Below are positions 52,533 to 60,264 of a DNA stretch of 64,000 nt, piece after piece. The stretch spans positions 124,001 through 188,000 of the forward strand of contig JAQGEF010000004.1 in the NCBI GenBank assembly GCA_027854065.1, read 5' to 3'. The stretch comes from Polluticaenibacter yanchengensis (GTDB lineage Bacteria; Bacteroidota; Bacteroidia; Chitinophagales; Chitinophagaceae). The notes under the pieces are model-generated. The model did no database searches and had not been told where the DNA came from. It saw nothing but the letters and a program-made list of their open reading frames with translations. Position numbers and translations under genes: made by a program. The stretch's first letter is position 1. Every line of letters begins with the position of its first letter.

Positions 52533-54599
52533 TTACCAGATCCTAACCCTGTCTTCAGGTTTTAAATACATTTTGTCGCCTTCTTTTACATTGAATGCTT
52601 TGTAAAACGGTTCAAAATTCATTAATGGTCCGTTTACACGGTAAATGGCAGGTGAATGCGCATCTGTAAAAATCTGGGTCCTTAATGCAGCATCCGTTTT
52701 CTTACCTTTCCAAATCTGGGCCATGCTCATAAAAAAGCGCTGATCAGGCGTAAAACCATCTATTTTAGTGGTATCCTGTCCTTGTTTGGTCAGTTTGAAT
52801 GCGTCATAAGCAATTGCAATACCACCCAGATCACCAATGTTTTCCCCTTGTGTAAGTGCACCGTTTACGTGCAGAGAATCCAATACGGTAAATGAATTGA
52901 AAAGATTGATCAGTTTTTTACCCCGCTCATTGAATTTTTTCAGGTCTTCAGGGGACCACCAGTTTTTAAGGTTACCATCTTTATCATATTGTGCGCCCTG
53001 GTCATCAAAGCCGTGGCTCATTTCATGCCCGATAACCATACCGATACCACCATAGTTAATAGCATCATCCGCATTCAGATCGAAAAACGGAAATTGCAGG
53101 ATGCCCGCAGGAAATACGATTTCGTTGAACGTTGGGTTATAATAAGCGTTTACAGTAGATGCGGTCATTTCCCAGATACTTCTGTCAACCGGCTTGCCGA
53201 TTCTGTCGATGCTCTCTTTATACAGGTACTGGTTACATGCCAGGATGTTTGCAGAATATGTAGCCGGGTTTATGTTAATAGAGCTATAATCCTTCCATTT
53301 GTCAGGAAACCCGATCTTCTTGATGAAGGTATGCAGTTTTTCTTTTGCCAGCACTTTGGTACTGTCGCTCATCCAGTCTAAATTATTAATGCGGTTTTCA
53401 AATGCTTTTTGTAAGTTGTTTACCAACTCAAGCATTTTATCTTTAGATGCCTGTGTAAAGTATTTTTTTACATACAGTTCACTTACGCCATCACCCAGCA
53501 TCGCGTTCGTTGCTGCAATAATATTCTGCCAGCGAGGTTTTTGCTGACTTAAGCCTTCCAATACCACACCGTTGTAGGCAAAATCCGCATCCACGAAAGC
53601 TTTGCTTAATTCATTTGCAGAAGCCTGGATATAATGTGATTTCAGGTACAGTTTCCAGGCATCCAATGGTACAGATTTCAGTGCAGCGTTCAGGGCACGG
53701 AAGTATTTCACCTGGCCAATATTTACCGAATCAATGTTAATGCCCATTGTTTTCAGTACTAAGTCAAATTGCAACTCAGGATTCGCTTTGGCAAAAGCTG
53801 CCACACTTACCTTATTGTAATTGCTTTCCGGGTTACGTAACTCAACATTGGTGGCATGCGCCTGGGCCAATTGCTTCTCCACATTAAAAACAGTTTCAGT
53901 AGCTTTAGCCGCCTCTTCTGCGCTTAAGCCCGTTAATGTGAATAAAGTATTAATGTATTTTTTATAGGCATTAATCGTCTCTACACTTTGAGCATCCGTT
54001 TTAAAATAATAATCTCTATCCGGCATACCCAGGCCTCCCTGGTAAAAAGAAGGAAGGTATTGGGTACTGTTTTTTTCATCAGAGCCAATCATTAAATCAA
54101 ACAGGAAATTCATGTTATTGGTCTGCTCCTTAGCCACAAACGGCATAATGTCCGCGTTGGATTTCAACCCGTCAATGGTGTTTAAAACCGGCTTAATTGG
54201 CTCGTAACCTAATTTTTCTATGGTAGCGCTATCCAAACCGGACAAGTAAAAATCTTTTACTTTCTGCTCCACACTTCCTGCTTTATAGCTGCCTTTGGTC
54301 AGGTCCTCGAATATGGACTTCAAGTTTTCCCTGGTTTTATTTCTTAAATCCAAAAATGCCCCTATGCCGGACTCACTACCCGGAATGGTAGCAGTGTTGT
54401 ACCATTTACCGTTGGCATACATCCAGAAATTATCGGCCGGGGAAATCGCACTGTCGATAGAAGCGACGTCTAAAAAAGACGTTTTTCCTTCGGATTTATC
54501 AGCAACATCACTATTGCTGGTATTGTTGTTATTACATCCTGTAACGGCCAACCCTAAAGTTACAGCAAGCAAGGGCAACGTCCATTTAAGTTTAATCAT
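52533..54599 (-). CDS. M13-family (neprilysin/PepO-like) metallopeptidase lipoprotein
   Basis: 688 residues from the ATG at 54599. Lipobox AVTGC with Cys22, followed by an Asn-rich linker, so probably anchored in the inner or outer membrane. The zinc motif HEMSH is near 523 (GHEMSHGFDDQG), the third ligand Glu in ENIGDLGGIAIAYDA near 585, and NAYYNPTFNEIVFPAGILQ is the substrate-binding motif. The C-terminus ends VRIW, as expected for the family. It degrades peptides up to about 40 residues. The frame continues 12 codons upstream, but the lipobox position favours this start. A -7 box (TAAATTTG, minus) lies at 54717-54724. Confidence 0.95.
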   Translation of the reverse strand: MIKLKWTLPLLAVTLGLAVTGCNNNNTSNSDVADKSEGKTSFLDVASIDSAISPADNFWMYANGKWYNTATIPGSESGIGAFLDLRNKTRENLKSIFEDLTKGSYKAGSVEQKVKDFYLSGLDSATIEKLGYEPIKPVLNTIDGLKSNADIMPFVAKEQTNNMNFLFDLMIGSDEKNSTQYLPSFYQGGLGMPDRDYYFKTDAQSVETINAYKKYINTLFTLTGLSAEEAAKATETVFNVEKQLAQAHATNVELRNPESNYNKVSVAAFAKANPELQFDLVLKTMGINIDSVNIGQVKYFRALNAALKSVPLDAWKLYLKSHYIQASANELSKAFVDADFAYNGVVLEGLSQQKPRWQNIIAATNAMLGDGVSELYVKKYFTQASKDKMLELVNNLQKAFENRINNLDWMSDSTKVLAKEKLHTFIKKIGFPDKWKDYSSININPATYSANILACNQYLYKESIDRIGKPVDRSIWEMTASTVNAYYNPTFNEIVFPAGILQFPFFDLNADDAINYGGIGMVIGHEMSHGFDDQGAQYDKDGNLKNWWSPEDLKKFNERGKKLINLFNSFTVLDSLHVNGALTQGENIGDLGGIAIAYDAFKLTKQGQDTTKIDGFTPDQRFFMSMAQIWKGKKTDAALRTQIFTDAHSPAIYRVNGPLMNFEPFYKAFNVKEGDKMYLKPEDRVRIW

Positions 54600-54716
54600 A
54601 TTATTAATCCCTTTTAGTATTTTAATAGCATGCAAACTTGTTAAAAAAAGCGGGATAATTCATAAAACAAAAGCAGAACCTTTAAAAAATTAGAATATTT
54701 GAGTATAAACAACTAC

Positions 54717-54724
54717 CAAATTTA
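54717..54724 (-). promoter_or_regulatory. Putative promoter of the M13 peptidase gene, -7 box
   Basis: Minus-strand TAAATTTG, a perfect TAnnTTTG, 118 bases before the ATG. No -33 TTG at the right spacing. Confidence 0.35.
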
Positions 54725-54874
54725 TTTTTTTCGAATGCTTTCTTATAAAAAATGAACATAGAAAAATTAAAGGAATCCTTATATATGACTTATCGCATCA
54801 ATTACAGGATTACACAATGTAAAAACCGGTAAATTTAAAATACCCTATGCTTTAAAATCCGGTACGATTATAAG

Positions 54875-54882
54875 TAAATTTG
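54875..54882 (+). promoter_or_regulatory. Putative serA promoter, -7 box
   Basis: TAAATTTG, a perfect TAnnTTTG, 47 bases before the ATG at 54930. Confidence 0.5.
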
Positions 54883-54929
54883 CCCTCAGAATTATTTTGA
54901 TACAGATTAAATACAAACTTCTACCGGCA

Positions 54930-56165
54930 ATGGCAATAGAAAAAACCAGTTATCCAAAAGATAAAATTAAAATACTCCTTCTGGAGAACATTAGTCAGAA
55001 AGCAATAGACAATTTGCAGCAAGCCGGTTACACCAATATAAAGGCTTTTAGCGGCGCATTAAGTGAACCGGAATTGATCAGGGAGATCAAGGACGTTCAC
55101 ATGATTGGGATAAGAAGTAAAACAAATATTACGGAGAATGTTTTAAAACATGCACCTAAGTTACAGGCCATCGGTTGTTTTTGCATCGGGACCAACCAGG
55201 TAGACCTTAAGAATGCGTCTTTACACGGCGTTACGGTTTTCAATGCCCCCTACAGCAATACAAGAAGCGTTGCCGAACTTGTAATTGGCAGCAGCATTAT
55301 GCTCATCAGGAAAATTATTGATAAAAACAACGCAGCGCATAGCGGCAAATGGCTGAAAGATGCCAGGGGCAGTTTTGAATTGCGTGGTAAAACAATGGGC
55401 CTCATCGGTTACGGCAATATCGGCACACAGGTAAGCGTACTTGCAGAAGCACTGGGTATGAACGTGATCTATTACGATGAACTTACAAAACTGCCTTTAG
55501 GAAATGCGGTGCCGGCCAAAACAATGAAAGATGTGCTTAAAAAAGCAGATATTATAAGCATGCATGTACCGGATTTACCGGGCACCAGGAACCTGATGAA
55601 CGCTGCTGCCATCAAACAAATAAAAAAAGGAAGCATCCTCATTAATTATGCCCGTGGGGAAGTAGTTGAGATTGAGGCGTTGGCCGAAGCCATCAAAAAA
55701 GGCGATATCGGCGGTGCCGCCATAGATGTATTCCCGGTAGAACCAGAGAAAAACGGAGATGAGTTCATTACCGCATTGCAGGGGTTACCAAATGTTATTT
55801 TAACACCACATATTGGCGGCAGCACGCAGGAAGCACAGGAAAACATTGGTGTGGACGTGAGCATGAAGCTGGTAAACTTTATGGACAGCGGCATTACTTA
55901 CGGCTCTCATACCGTACCACCTATCAATTTACCAAAACTGGATGGTGCACACCGGATTTTACACATCCATAAAAACGTGCCGGGTGTATTAAGTGAGATC
56001 AATACATTGCTGAGCGATGCTAAAATAAACATCCTGGGACAATACTTAAGTACCAATAACGAGATCGGTTACGTGGTGCTGGATGTTGACACCAAGTTAA
56101 GCAAAAGCGCTACAGCATTACTGAAAGAAGTTAAAGGTACCATGAAAGTAAGATTACTATATTAA
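54930..56165 (+). CDS. serA: D-3-phosphoglycerate dehydrogenase
   Basis: First step of serine synthesis: 3-phosphoglycerate to phosphohydroxypyruvate with NAD. 411 residues, the E. coli-type length (410). NAD motif GYGNIGTQVS near 163, NYARGEVVE with catalytic Arg near 240, DVFPVEPE with Glu near 268, and LTPHIGGST with catalytic His near 291. The C-terminal ACT domain (residues 335-411) predicts feedback control by serine. The ATG at 54930 is preferred to a TTG 11 codons upstream. Repeat A7 and a bidirectional terminator follow. Confidence 0.96.
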   Translation: MAIEKTSYPKDKIKILLLENISQKAIDNLQQAGYTNIKAFSGALSEPELIREIKDVHMIGIRSKTNITENVLKHAPKLQAIGCFCIGTNQVDLKNASLHGVTVFNAPYSNTRSVAELVIGSSIMLIRKIIDKNNAAHSGKWLKDARGSFELRGKTMGLIGYGNIGTQVSVLAEALGMNVIYYDELTKLPLGNAVPAKTMKDVLKKADIISMHVPDLPGTRNLMNAAAIKQIKKGSILINYARGEVVEIEALAEAIKKGDIGGAAIDVFPVEPEKNGDEFITALQGLPNVILTPHIGGSTQEAQENIGVDVSMKLVNFMDSGITYGSHTVPPINLPKLDGAHRILHIHKNVPGVLSEINTLLSDAKINILGQYLSTNNEIGYVVLDVDTKLSKSATALLKEVKGTMKVRLLY

Positions 56166-56187
56166 GCCATCTTTTTCATAAAAACGT

Positions 56188-56305
56188 GGGGCTGTAAACA
56201 TTTGTAATACTGCTGAACATTCGTCCGGCGGGCTTATGGCTCCGCTACGCTCGGTGCTCCTGCGTCGCACTGGCTCGTTCCTCGCCACCAACGCATGCCG
56301 CAGCC
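56188..56305 (-). repeat. Family A structured repeat, copy A7 (short form, inverted)
   Basis: Minus strand starts GGCTGCGGCATGCG, then GGTGGCGAGGAACGAGCCAG, TGCGACGCAGGAGCACCGAG, CGTAGCGGAGCC, GCCGGAC and ends GTATTACAAATG TTTACAGCCCC. It is the cleanest short-form copy. It lies between convergent serA and the outer-membrane protein gene. Confidence 0.8.
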
Positions 56306-56346
56306 TTTAGGCAGTTGTACTCTTTCCAACAAGAGATTCCCAAAAG

Positions 56347-56379
56347 AAAATGTCTGGTTTTAAAAAAACCAGACATTTT
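56347..56379. terminator. Bidirectional terminator between serA and the outer-membrane protein gene
   Basis: AAAATGTCTGGTTT / AAACCAGACATTTT, a 14-bp perfect stem with a short A/T loop. Confidence 0.88.
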
Positions 56380-56402
56380 ATATATCATTCAGAGCAGCTT
56401 AA

Positions 56403-57173
56403 TTACAAGCCACTGATACAAATACCAATGCTATACGGCCTTACCGAAGGACCTCTGCCATCTTTAAATAATGTAAGGATATTATAAGAACCAAACAGGC
56501 TGATAGGACCATAACCTGCTCTTAAGGTACCTGCAAATTTAGTGCTGTTGAAAAAAGTGGTGCTTTTCTCTTTCATCTTATACTTAGTGCCGTATAAAGT
56601 ATTGCCATCTTCATTTACCAGGTTTTTACCTTTGGTATGGGCATCTACCAGCAATCCAAGTTTAACACCGGCTGCCACTTTAAAGCTTTTTGATGATTTC
56701 AATGGATTTTGTACCCACCTGATCTCTACCGGGATCTCTACATAGTTGGCAGATAATTTATATTTTTTAAAATGATCCTCATCAGATACATCTTTAAAAG
56801 TAATTTGATTACCATTTGTTTTTCCGGCTATATCTATATAAGTATCCTTAAAGAACACATTACTTGTACTGATTCCGATACCACCGGCAAAGCTAAATTG
56901 CGCCTGGGTTTTAAAAGGCATATCATACATGAACGCCAGGTTAAAATGCCTGGAGATACCGCCACCGATATTTAAACCTTCCGTAGAGCCGCTCCAGCCT
57001 TCATGGCCAAAACTCAGCATAATATGGTCATTCGGACGATTGTTCAGCTTTACTTTAGTCCAGTCAGTTTTTACCTTCTTAGTTTCTACTGCTACTGTGC
57101 TATCTACTAATTGAGCCTTAGTGGTTACAGAAAAAAATAATGCAGATGCTAATAGAAAATATATTTTTCTCAT
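56403..57173 (-). CDS. Predicted outer-membrane beta-barrel protein
   Basis: 256 residues. Signal peptide about 1-20 (ending TKAQ). The remaining sequence alternates polar and hydrophobic residues in about eight to ten strand-like segments with aromatic ends (SGSTEGLNIGGGISRHFNLAF ... LFGSYNILTLF), as in PorT/OmpA-barrel-like proteins of Bacteroidota. The last residues (RPYSIGICISGL) form a plausible closing strand. Function is unknown. It is convergent with serA. Confidence 0.8.
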   Translation of the reverse strand: MRKIYFLLASALFFSVTTKAQLVDSTVAVETKKVKTDWTKVKLNNRPNDHIMLSFGHEGWSGSTEGLNIGGGISRHFNLAFMYDMPFKTQAQFSFAGGIGISTSNVFFKDTYIDIAGKTNGNQITFKDVSDEDHFKKYKLSANYVEIPVEIRWVQNPLKSSKSFKVAAGVKLGLLVDAHTKGKNLVNEDGNTLYGTKYKMKEKSTTFFNSTKFAGTLRAGYGPISLFGSYNILTLFKDGRGPSVRPYSIGICISGL

Positions 57174-57432
57174 AAATTGTACAATAATGTGCGCTAAGGT
57201 AATTGTGTTGTGCTAAATGTTACGTTAAAAACTGTTTTAATTAGCAAAAAATCTACTCAATAAGTCGTTTTATCATTTTTTTATCAATAAATACCATTAA
57301 AAAGCAATAAGAACCGACATTTTCACAGAAAACAACTCCCGGGCATATTTAAATGCATTTCTTATGCGGGTCTAAAATATTTTTCCATTAAATCACTTTT
57401 TCATATATTGAAACATCAAACGATGTCATTTT

Positions 57433-58404
57433 ATGAAACTAAAACTAACGGCAACATTAATTATAGCGATCTGCTCATTCTCCAATGTGTATAGCTGGGG
57501 GTTTTACGCACACAGGCTCATTAACAGGTCCGCCGTTTATTTATTACCTCCGGAAATGATGATGCTTTATAAATCACAGATAGATTTTATAGAAGAACAT
57601 GCCGTTGACCCGGATAAACGCCGCTATGCCATAAAAGAAGAAGCGCCCCGTCATTTTATTGACCTGGACAATTATGGCCACTTCCCTTTCGACTCCCTGC
57701 CTAAAAGTTACAATGACGCATTAGAAAAATACGGCGAAGCACATGTACATGACAACGGTATTGTACCCTGGTGGGTACAAACCATGTACGGCAGGCTCGT
57801 TCAGGCTTTCAAAAATAAAGACCAGATCAGAATACTAAAATTAAGCACCGAGCTAGGGCATTACCTGGGCGATATGCATGTACCACTACACGCTACCAGC
57901 AATTATAACGGTCAGCAAACCAATCAACATGGTATTCATGGCTTTTGGGAAAGCCGGTTACCGGAATTGTTTGCTGAAAAAGAATATGATTTCATTATTG
58001 GAAAAGCGGAATACATTACCAACAGGAAAGCATTCATCTGGACGAAAGTATTTGAAAGCGCCAGGGCGGCCGATACGGTTTTAAGCTTCGAAGCAAAGTT
58101 AAACGAAGAATTCCCGGCAGACCAGAAGTACTCTTTCGAAGAACGCAGTGGCAAGATCATCAAACAATACAGCACCGCCTACAGCAGGGCTTATCAGAAC
58201 ATGATGCTGGGTATGGTGGAGCGCCGGATGAGGCAGTCCATTTATGCCACCGCGAGTTTCTGGTACTCCGCCTGGGTAGACGCAGGACAGCCTGATTTAA
58301 CCACACTTACCAACAAAGAACTATCGGAAGCAGATAAGAAAGAAATTGAAGAGATGAATACCATCTGGAAAAACAGCAGCAACATGATCGGCCGGCAGGA
58401 ATAA
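57433..58404 (+). CDS. Zinc-dependent phospholipase C / S1-P1 nuclease-fold protein
   Basis: 323 residues. The signal peptide is predicted to be cut after Ser21 so that the mature chain starts at Trp22 (WGFYAHRLINRSA), and an N-terminal Trp is itself a zinc ligand in this fold. Further ligands appear as His27, HFIDLDNY near 75, LGHYLGDMHVPLH near 143-154 and HGIHGFWE near 175. It could hydrolyse phospholipids or nucleic acids; the motifs do not decide. It is 42 bases ahead of paaC on the same strand, but has no known link to phenylacetate breakdown. Confidence 0.85.
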   Translation: MKLKLTATLIIAICSFSNVYSWGFYAHRLINRSAVYLLPPEMMMLYKSQIDFIEEHAVDPDKRRYAIKEEAPRHFIDLDNYGHFPFDSLPKSYNDALEKYGEAHVHDNGIVPWWVQTMYGRLVQAFKNKDQIRILKLSTELGHYLGDMHVPLHATSNYNGQQTNQHGIHGFWESRLPELFAEKEYDFIIGKAEYITNRKAFIWTKVFESARAADTVLSFEAKLNEEFPADQKYSFEERSGKIIKQYSTAYSRAYQNMMLGMVERRMRQSIYATASFWYSAWVDAGQPDLTTLTNKELSEADKKEIEEMNTIWKNSSNMIGRQE

Positions 58405-58446
58405 AATTTTTATCCCTATATTTACCTAAACGATTAAGATAATTAC

Positions 58447-59196
58447 ATGTTTGCTAATGATTACAATGATTCAGTAAACCTATTACTGTTTTTGGCGGAT
58501 ACGAATTTAATAATGAGCCAGCGACTGGCGGAATGGTGTGGCAAAGGGCCAACTTTAGAGTTAGATATCGCACTTACCAATATTGCATTAGATTATTTAG
58601 GACAGGGCCGGTTATTTTATCAACAGGCGGCTTCAGAAATTTCCGGTGTCACTTCCGAAGATAGTTTAGCATATTTCAGGGATGCAGACCAGTACCTCAA
58701 CCTGCAGTTATCAGAGCTGCCGAACGGGCATTGGGGACAAACCGTTTTAAAGGTTTACCTGTTAGCAGAGTGGCAACAAATTGTATATTCCCGGTTATTG
58801 GCATTAAGCGATGAGCAATTTCTTAAAAAAGCCGCCAGCAAAGCCATTAAAGAAACAAAATATCATTTACAATGGAGCAGCCAGTGGATGTTACGACTCA
58901 GTAATGGTACCGATGAAAGCTTCAGCAAAATGCAGCAAGCCATTAATCATATCTGGCCTTATGTGCATGAATTAAAACAGGTGCCATCCTATGCTGAGAA
59001 TGTTTTATCTCAATTGCAATTAGAAGAACAGTTCTCAAAAAACGTTTCGGCAACGCTTGATCAGACAAAGCTGGTATTGCCGGCCCATTTCGTATTTAAT
59101 GCAAAAGGCATGTATGGTATTCATACAGAACAATTGAGTTACATATTGGCCGAAATGCAGGTTATCCAGCGCAATCATCCCAACCTGACATGGTAA
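58447..59196 (+). CDS. paaC: Phenylacetyl-CoA epoxidase subunit PaaC
   Basis: Structural subunit of the PaaABC(D)E ring 1,2-phenylacetyl-CoA epoxidase. 249 residues, equal to E. coli PaaC (248). Strong matches along the chain: MSQRLAEWCGKGPTLELDIA near 24-43, LDYLGQGRLF, AIKETKYHLQWS near 130, GTDESFSKMQQAIN near 153 and the C-terminal HTEQLSYILAEMQ. paaD overlaps its end by 7 bases. The catalytic subunit paaA and bridging paaB, which normally sit just upstream, are absent; the preceding gene is a phospholipase-like protein. A near-promoter (TATATTTA) lies about 25 bases upstream. Confidence 0.95.
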   Translation: MFANDYNDSVNLLLFLADTNLIMSQRLAEWCGKGPTLELDIALTNIALDYLGQGRLFYQQAASEISGVTSEDSLAYFRDADQYLNLQLSELPNGHWGQTVLKVYLLAEWQQIVYSRLLALSDEQFLKKAASKAIKETKYHLQWSSQWMLRLSNGTDESFSKMQQAINHIWPYVHELKQVPSYAENVLSQLQLEEQFSKNVSATLDQTKLVLPAHFVFNAKGMYGIHTEQLSYILAEMQVIQRNHPNLTW

Positions 59197-59684
59197 ATAG
59201 TGAAGAAATAGATATAAAACAAGTATGGCAGGTACTGGCTACTGTAAGTGATCCCGAAATACCGGTATTACCCATTACCGATTTAGGAATTGTAAAAGCC
59301 GTATTCCTGGAAGATGGCATACTGCATGTGCAGATTACGCCCACTTATTCCGGTTGCCCGGCAGGTGATGTTATTTTATTTGATGTACAGGCTGCGTTAA
59401 TGGCTGCCGGCTTTGAGAATGCGGTGGTAGAAAATGTTATTTTCCCTGCCTGGACAACAGATGATATTACACCTGTTGGCAAACAGCTACTGGAAAACTA
59501 CGGCATCGCCCCCCCGGTAAACAGGTATCTTTCAAATATAGACCTGGAAAAAATTACCGTTCCCTGCCCAAGGTGTAAGAGTAACAATACGTCCCTGGTC
59601 AGCGCTTTTGGCAGCACTGCCTGCAAAGCCTTATTCAAATGTAATGATTGCCTGGAGCCTTTTGATTATTTTAAATGCCATTGA
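59190..59684 (+). CDS. paaD: Phenylacetyl-CoA epoxidase accessory protein PaaD
   Basis: 164 residues. The N-terminal DUF59/MIP18-like domain, with SDPEIPVLPITDLGIV near 18-33 and a conserved Cys in TPTYSGCPAGD near 55, is implicated in Fe-S or di-iron maturation of the epoxidase. The C-terminal zinc ribbon has CPRC near 132 and CNDC near 153. All features expected of PaaD are present. It overlaps paaC by 7 bases, hence coupled translation. A hairpin (59702-59717) follows, then remnant sequence rather than paaE or other paa genes. Confidence 0.95.
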   Translation: MVNSEEIDIKQVWQVLATVSDPEIPVLPITDLGIVKAVFLEDGILHVQITPTYSGCPAGDVILFDVQAALMAAGFENAVVENVIFPAWTTDDITPVGKQLLENYGIAPPVNRYLSNIDLEKITVPCPRCKSNNTSLVSAFGSTACKALFKCNDCLEPFDYFKCH

Positions 59685-59701
59685 TAAAATATCCTGATGA
59701 T

Positions 59702-59727
59702 AGCTCGAAAACGAGCTCTCATTTTTG
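59702..59727 (+). terminator. Hairpin after paaD
   Basis: AGCTCG-aaaa-CGAGCT followed by CTCATTTTTG. Short perfect stem with a weak T tract; probable paaD terminator. Confidence 0.6.
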
Positions 59728-59732
59728 AATAC

Positions 59733-59852
59733 AGAATTATTTTTAAACCATGGGGCGCAAGCAAACCCTTTCCCGTTGGTGTTTATTATGTGCTTACCTT
59801 AAATGATAATGAGTATAGTATTTTGAAAGGCAGTGTGACGCAAGTAAGATAA
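59733..59852 (+). pseudogene. Remnant of a CHU_C-type (gliding-motility) C-terminal domain
   Basis: Open frame without start codon encoding RIIFKPWGASKPFPVGVYY then VLTLNDN...ILKGSVTQVR and a stop. This matches, in order and spacing, the last about 40 residues of the CHU_C domain, as in the gene at 27369 (PWTG...LPAGTYYYLI...GSITLVR). The expected PWDG/PWTG is altered to PWGA and everything upstream is missing; paaD ends just 49 bases before. It is interpreted as the leftover 3' end of a lost surface-protein gene. Confidence 0.65.
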
Positions 59853-59877
59853 ATTTTTGTTTATTGAACGTGCGATT

Positions 59878-59907
59878 GTGCTACTATTAAGCAGCGTTGT
59901 GTCACTC
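59878..59907 (+). repeat. Short repeat family C, copy C2
   Basis: GTGCTACTATTAAGCAGCGT then TGTGTCACTC; nearly the same as C1 (37319-37352) and the complement of C3 (63113-63138). It directly precedes the degenerate family A copy A8. Confidence 0.55.
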
Positions 59908-59918
59908 ACAGGGGCGGT

Positions 59919-60029
59919 GGTGCAGAGAATTTTTATTCAGCACTCTTTATATGTTTGTGTATTCAACAATGTAGCGAGCCAAGAATAGCCAGAACAAAAA
60001 GCTGATAGCATTATACAAGATGATAGCCC
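59919..60029 (+). repeat. Degenerate family A repeat, copy A8
   Basis: Retains GGGCGGTGGTGCAGAG, GTAGCGAGCC, CCAGAAC, TGATAGCATTATACAAGATG and the closing ATAGCCC, in the same order as the intact copies. The GGCTGCGG start is not recognisable. Confidence 0.45.
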
Positions 60030-60213
60030 AAAAAGATTTTTAAAATACAACCCACCAATTCCATGGGTGATGGGAATGCTTTTGGGTCATGCCAACGGCA
60101 CTGAATATATCATATCGATAATGACATCTACTGTAAGGTCCTCCAATGGGACTTGATTAAGATGTGCAGTTTTTATTGTAATTTATTTAGTCTTATAAAT
60201 AAAATTCATAGAT
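60030..60213. other. Gene-free stretch with small hairpins
   Basis: Contains TGCC-aac-GGCA near 60103-60113 and TCC-tccaat-GGGA near 60150, in a layout that recalls scattered intergenic repeats of this group. No frame or clear element is seen before the helicase promoter. Confidence 0.3.
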
Positions 60214-60221
60214 TATATTTG
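60214..60221 (+). promoter_or_regulatory. Putative helicase promoter, -7 box
   Basis: TATATTTG, a perfect TAnnTTTG, 43 bases before the ATG at 60265. Confidence 0.5.
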
Positions 60222-60264
60222 TTTTGAATGTCTGATTGGCAAAAAATGTAACCTTAAAAAATCT

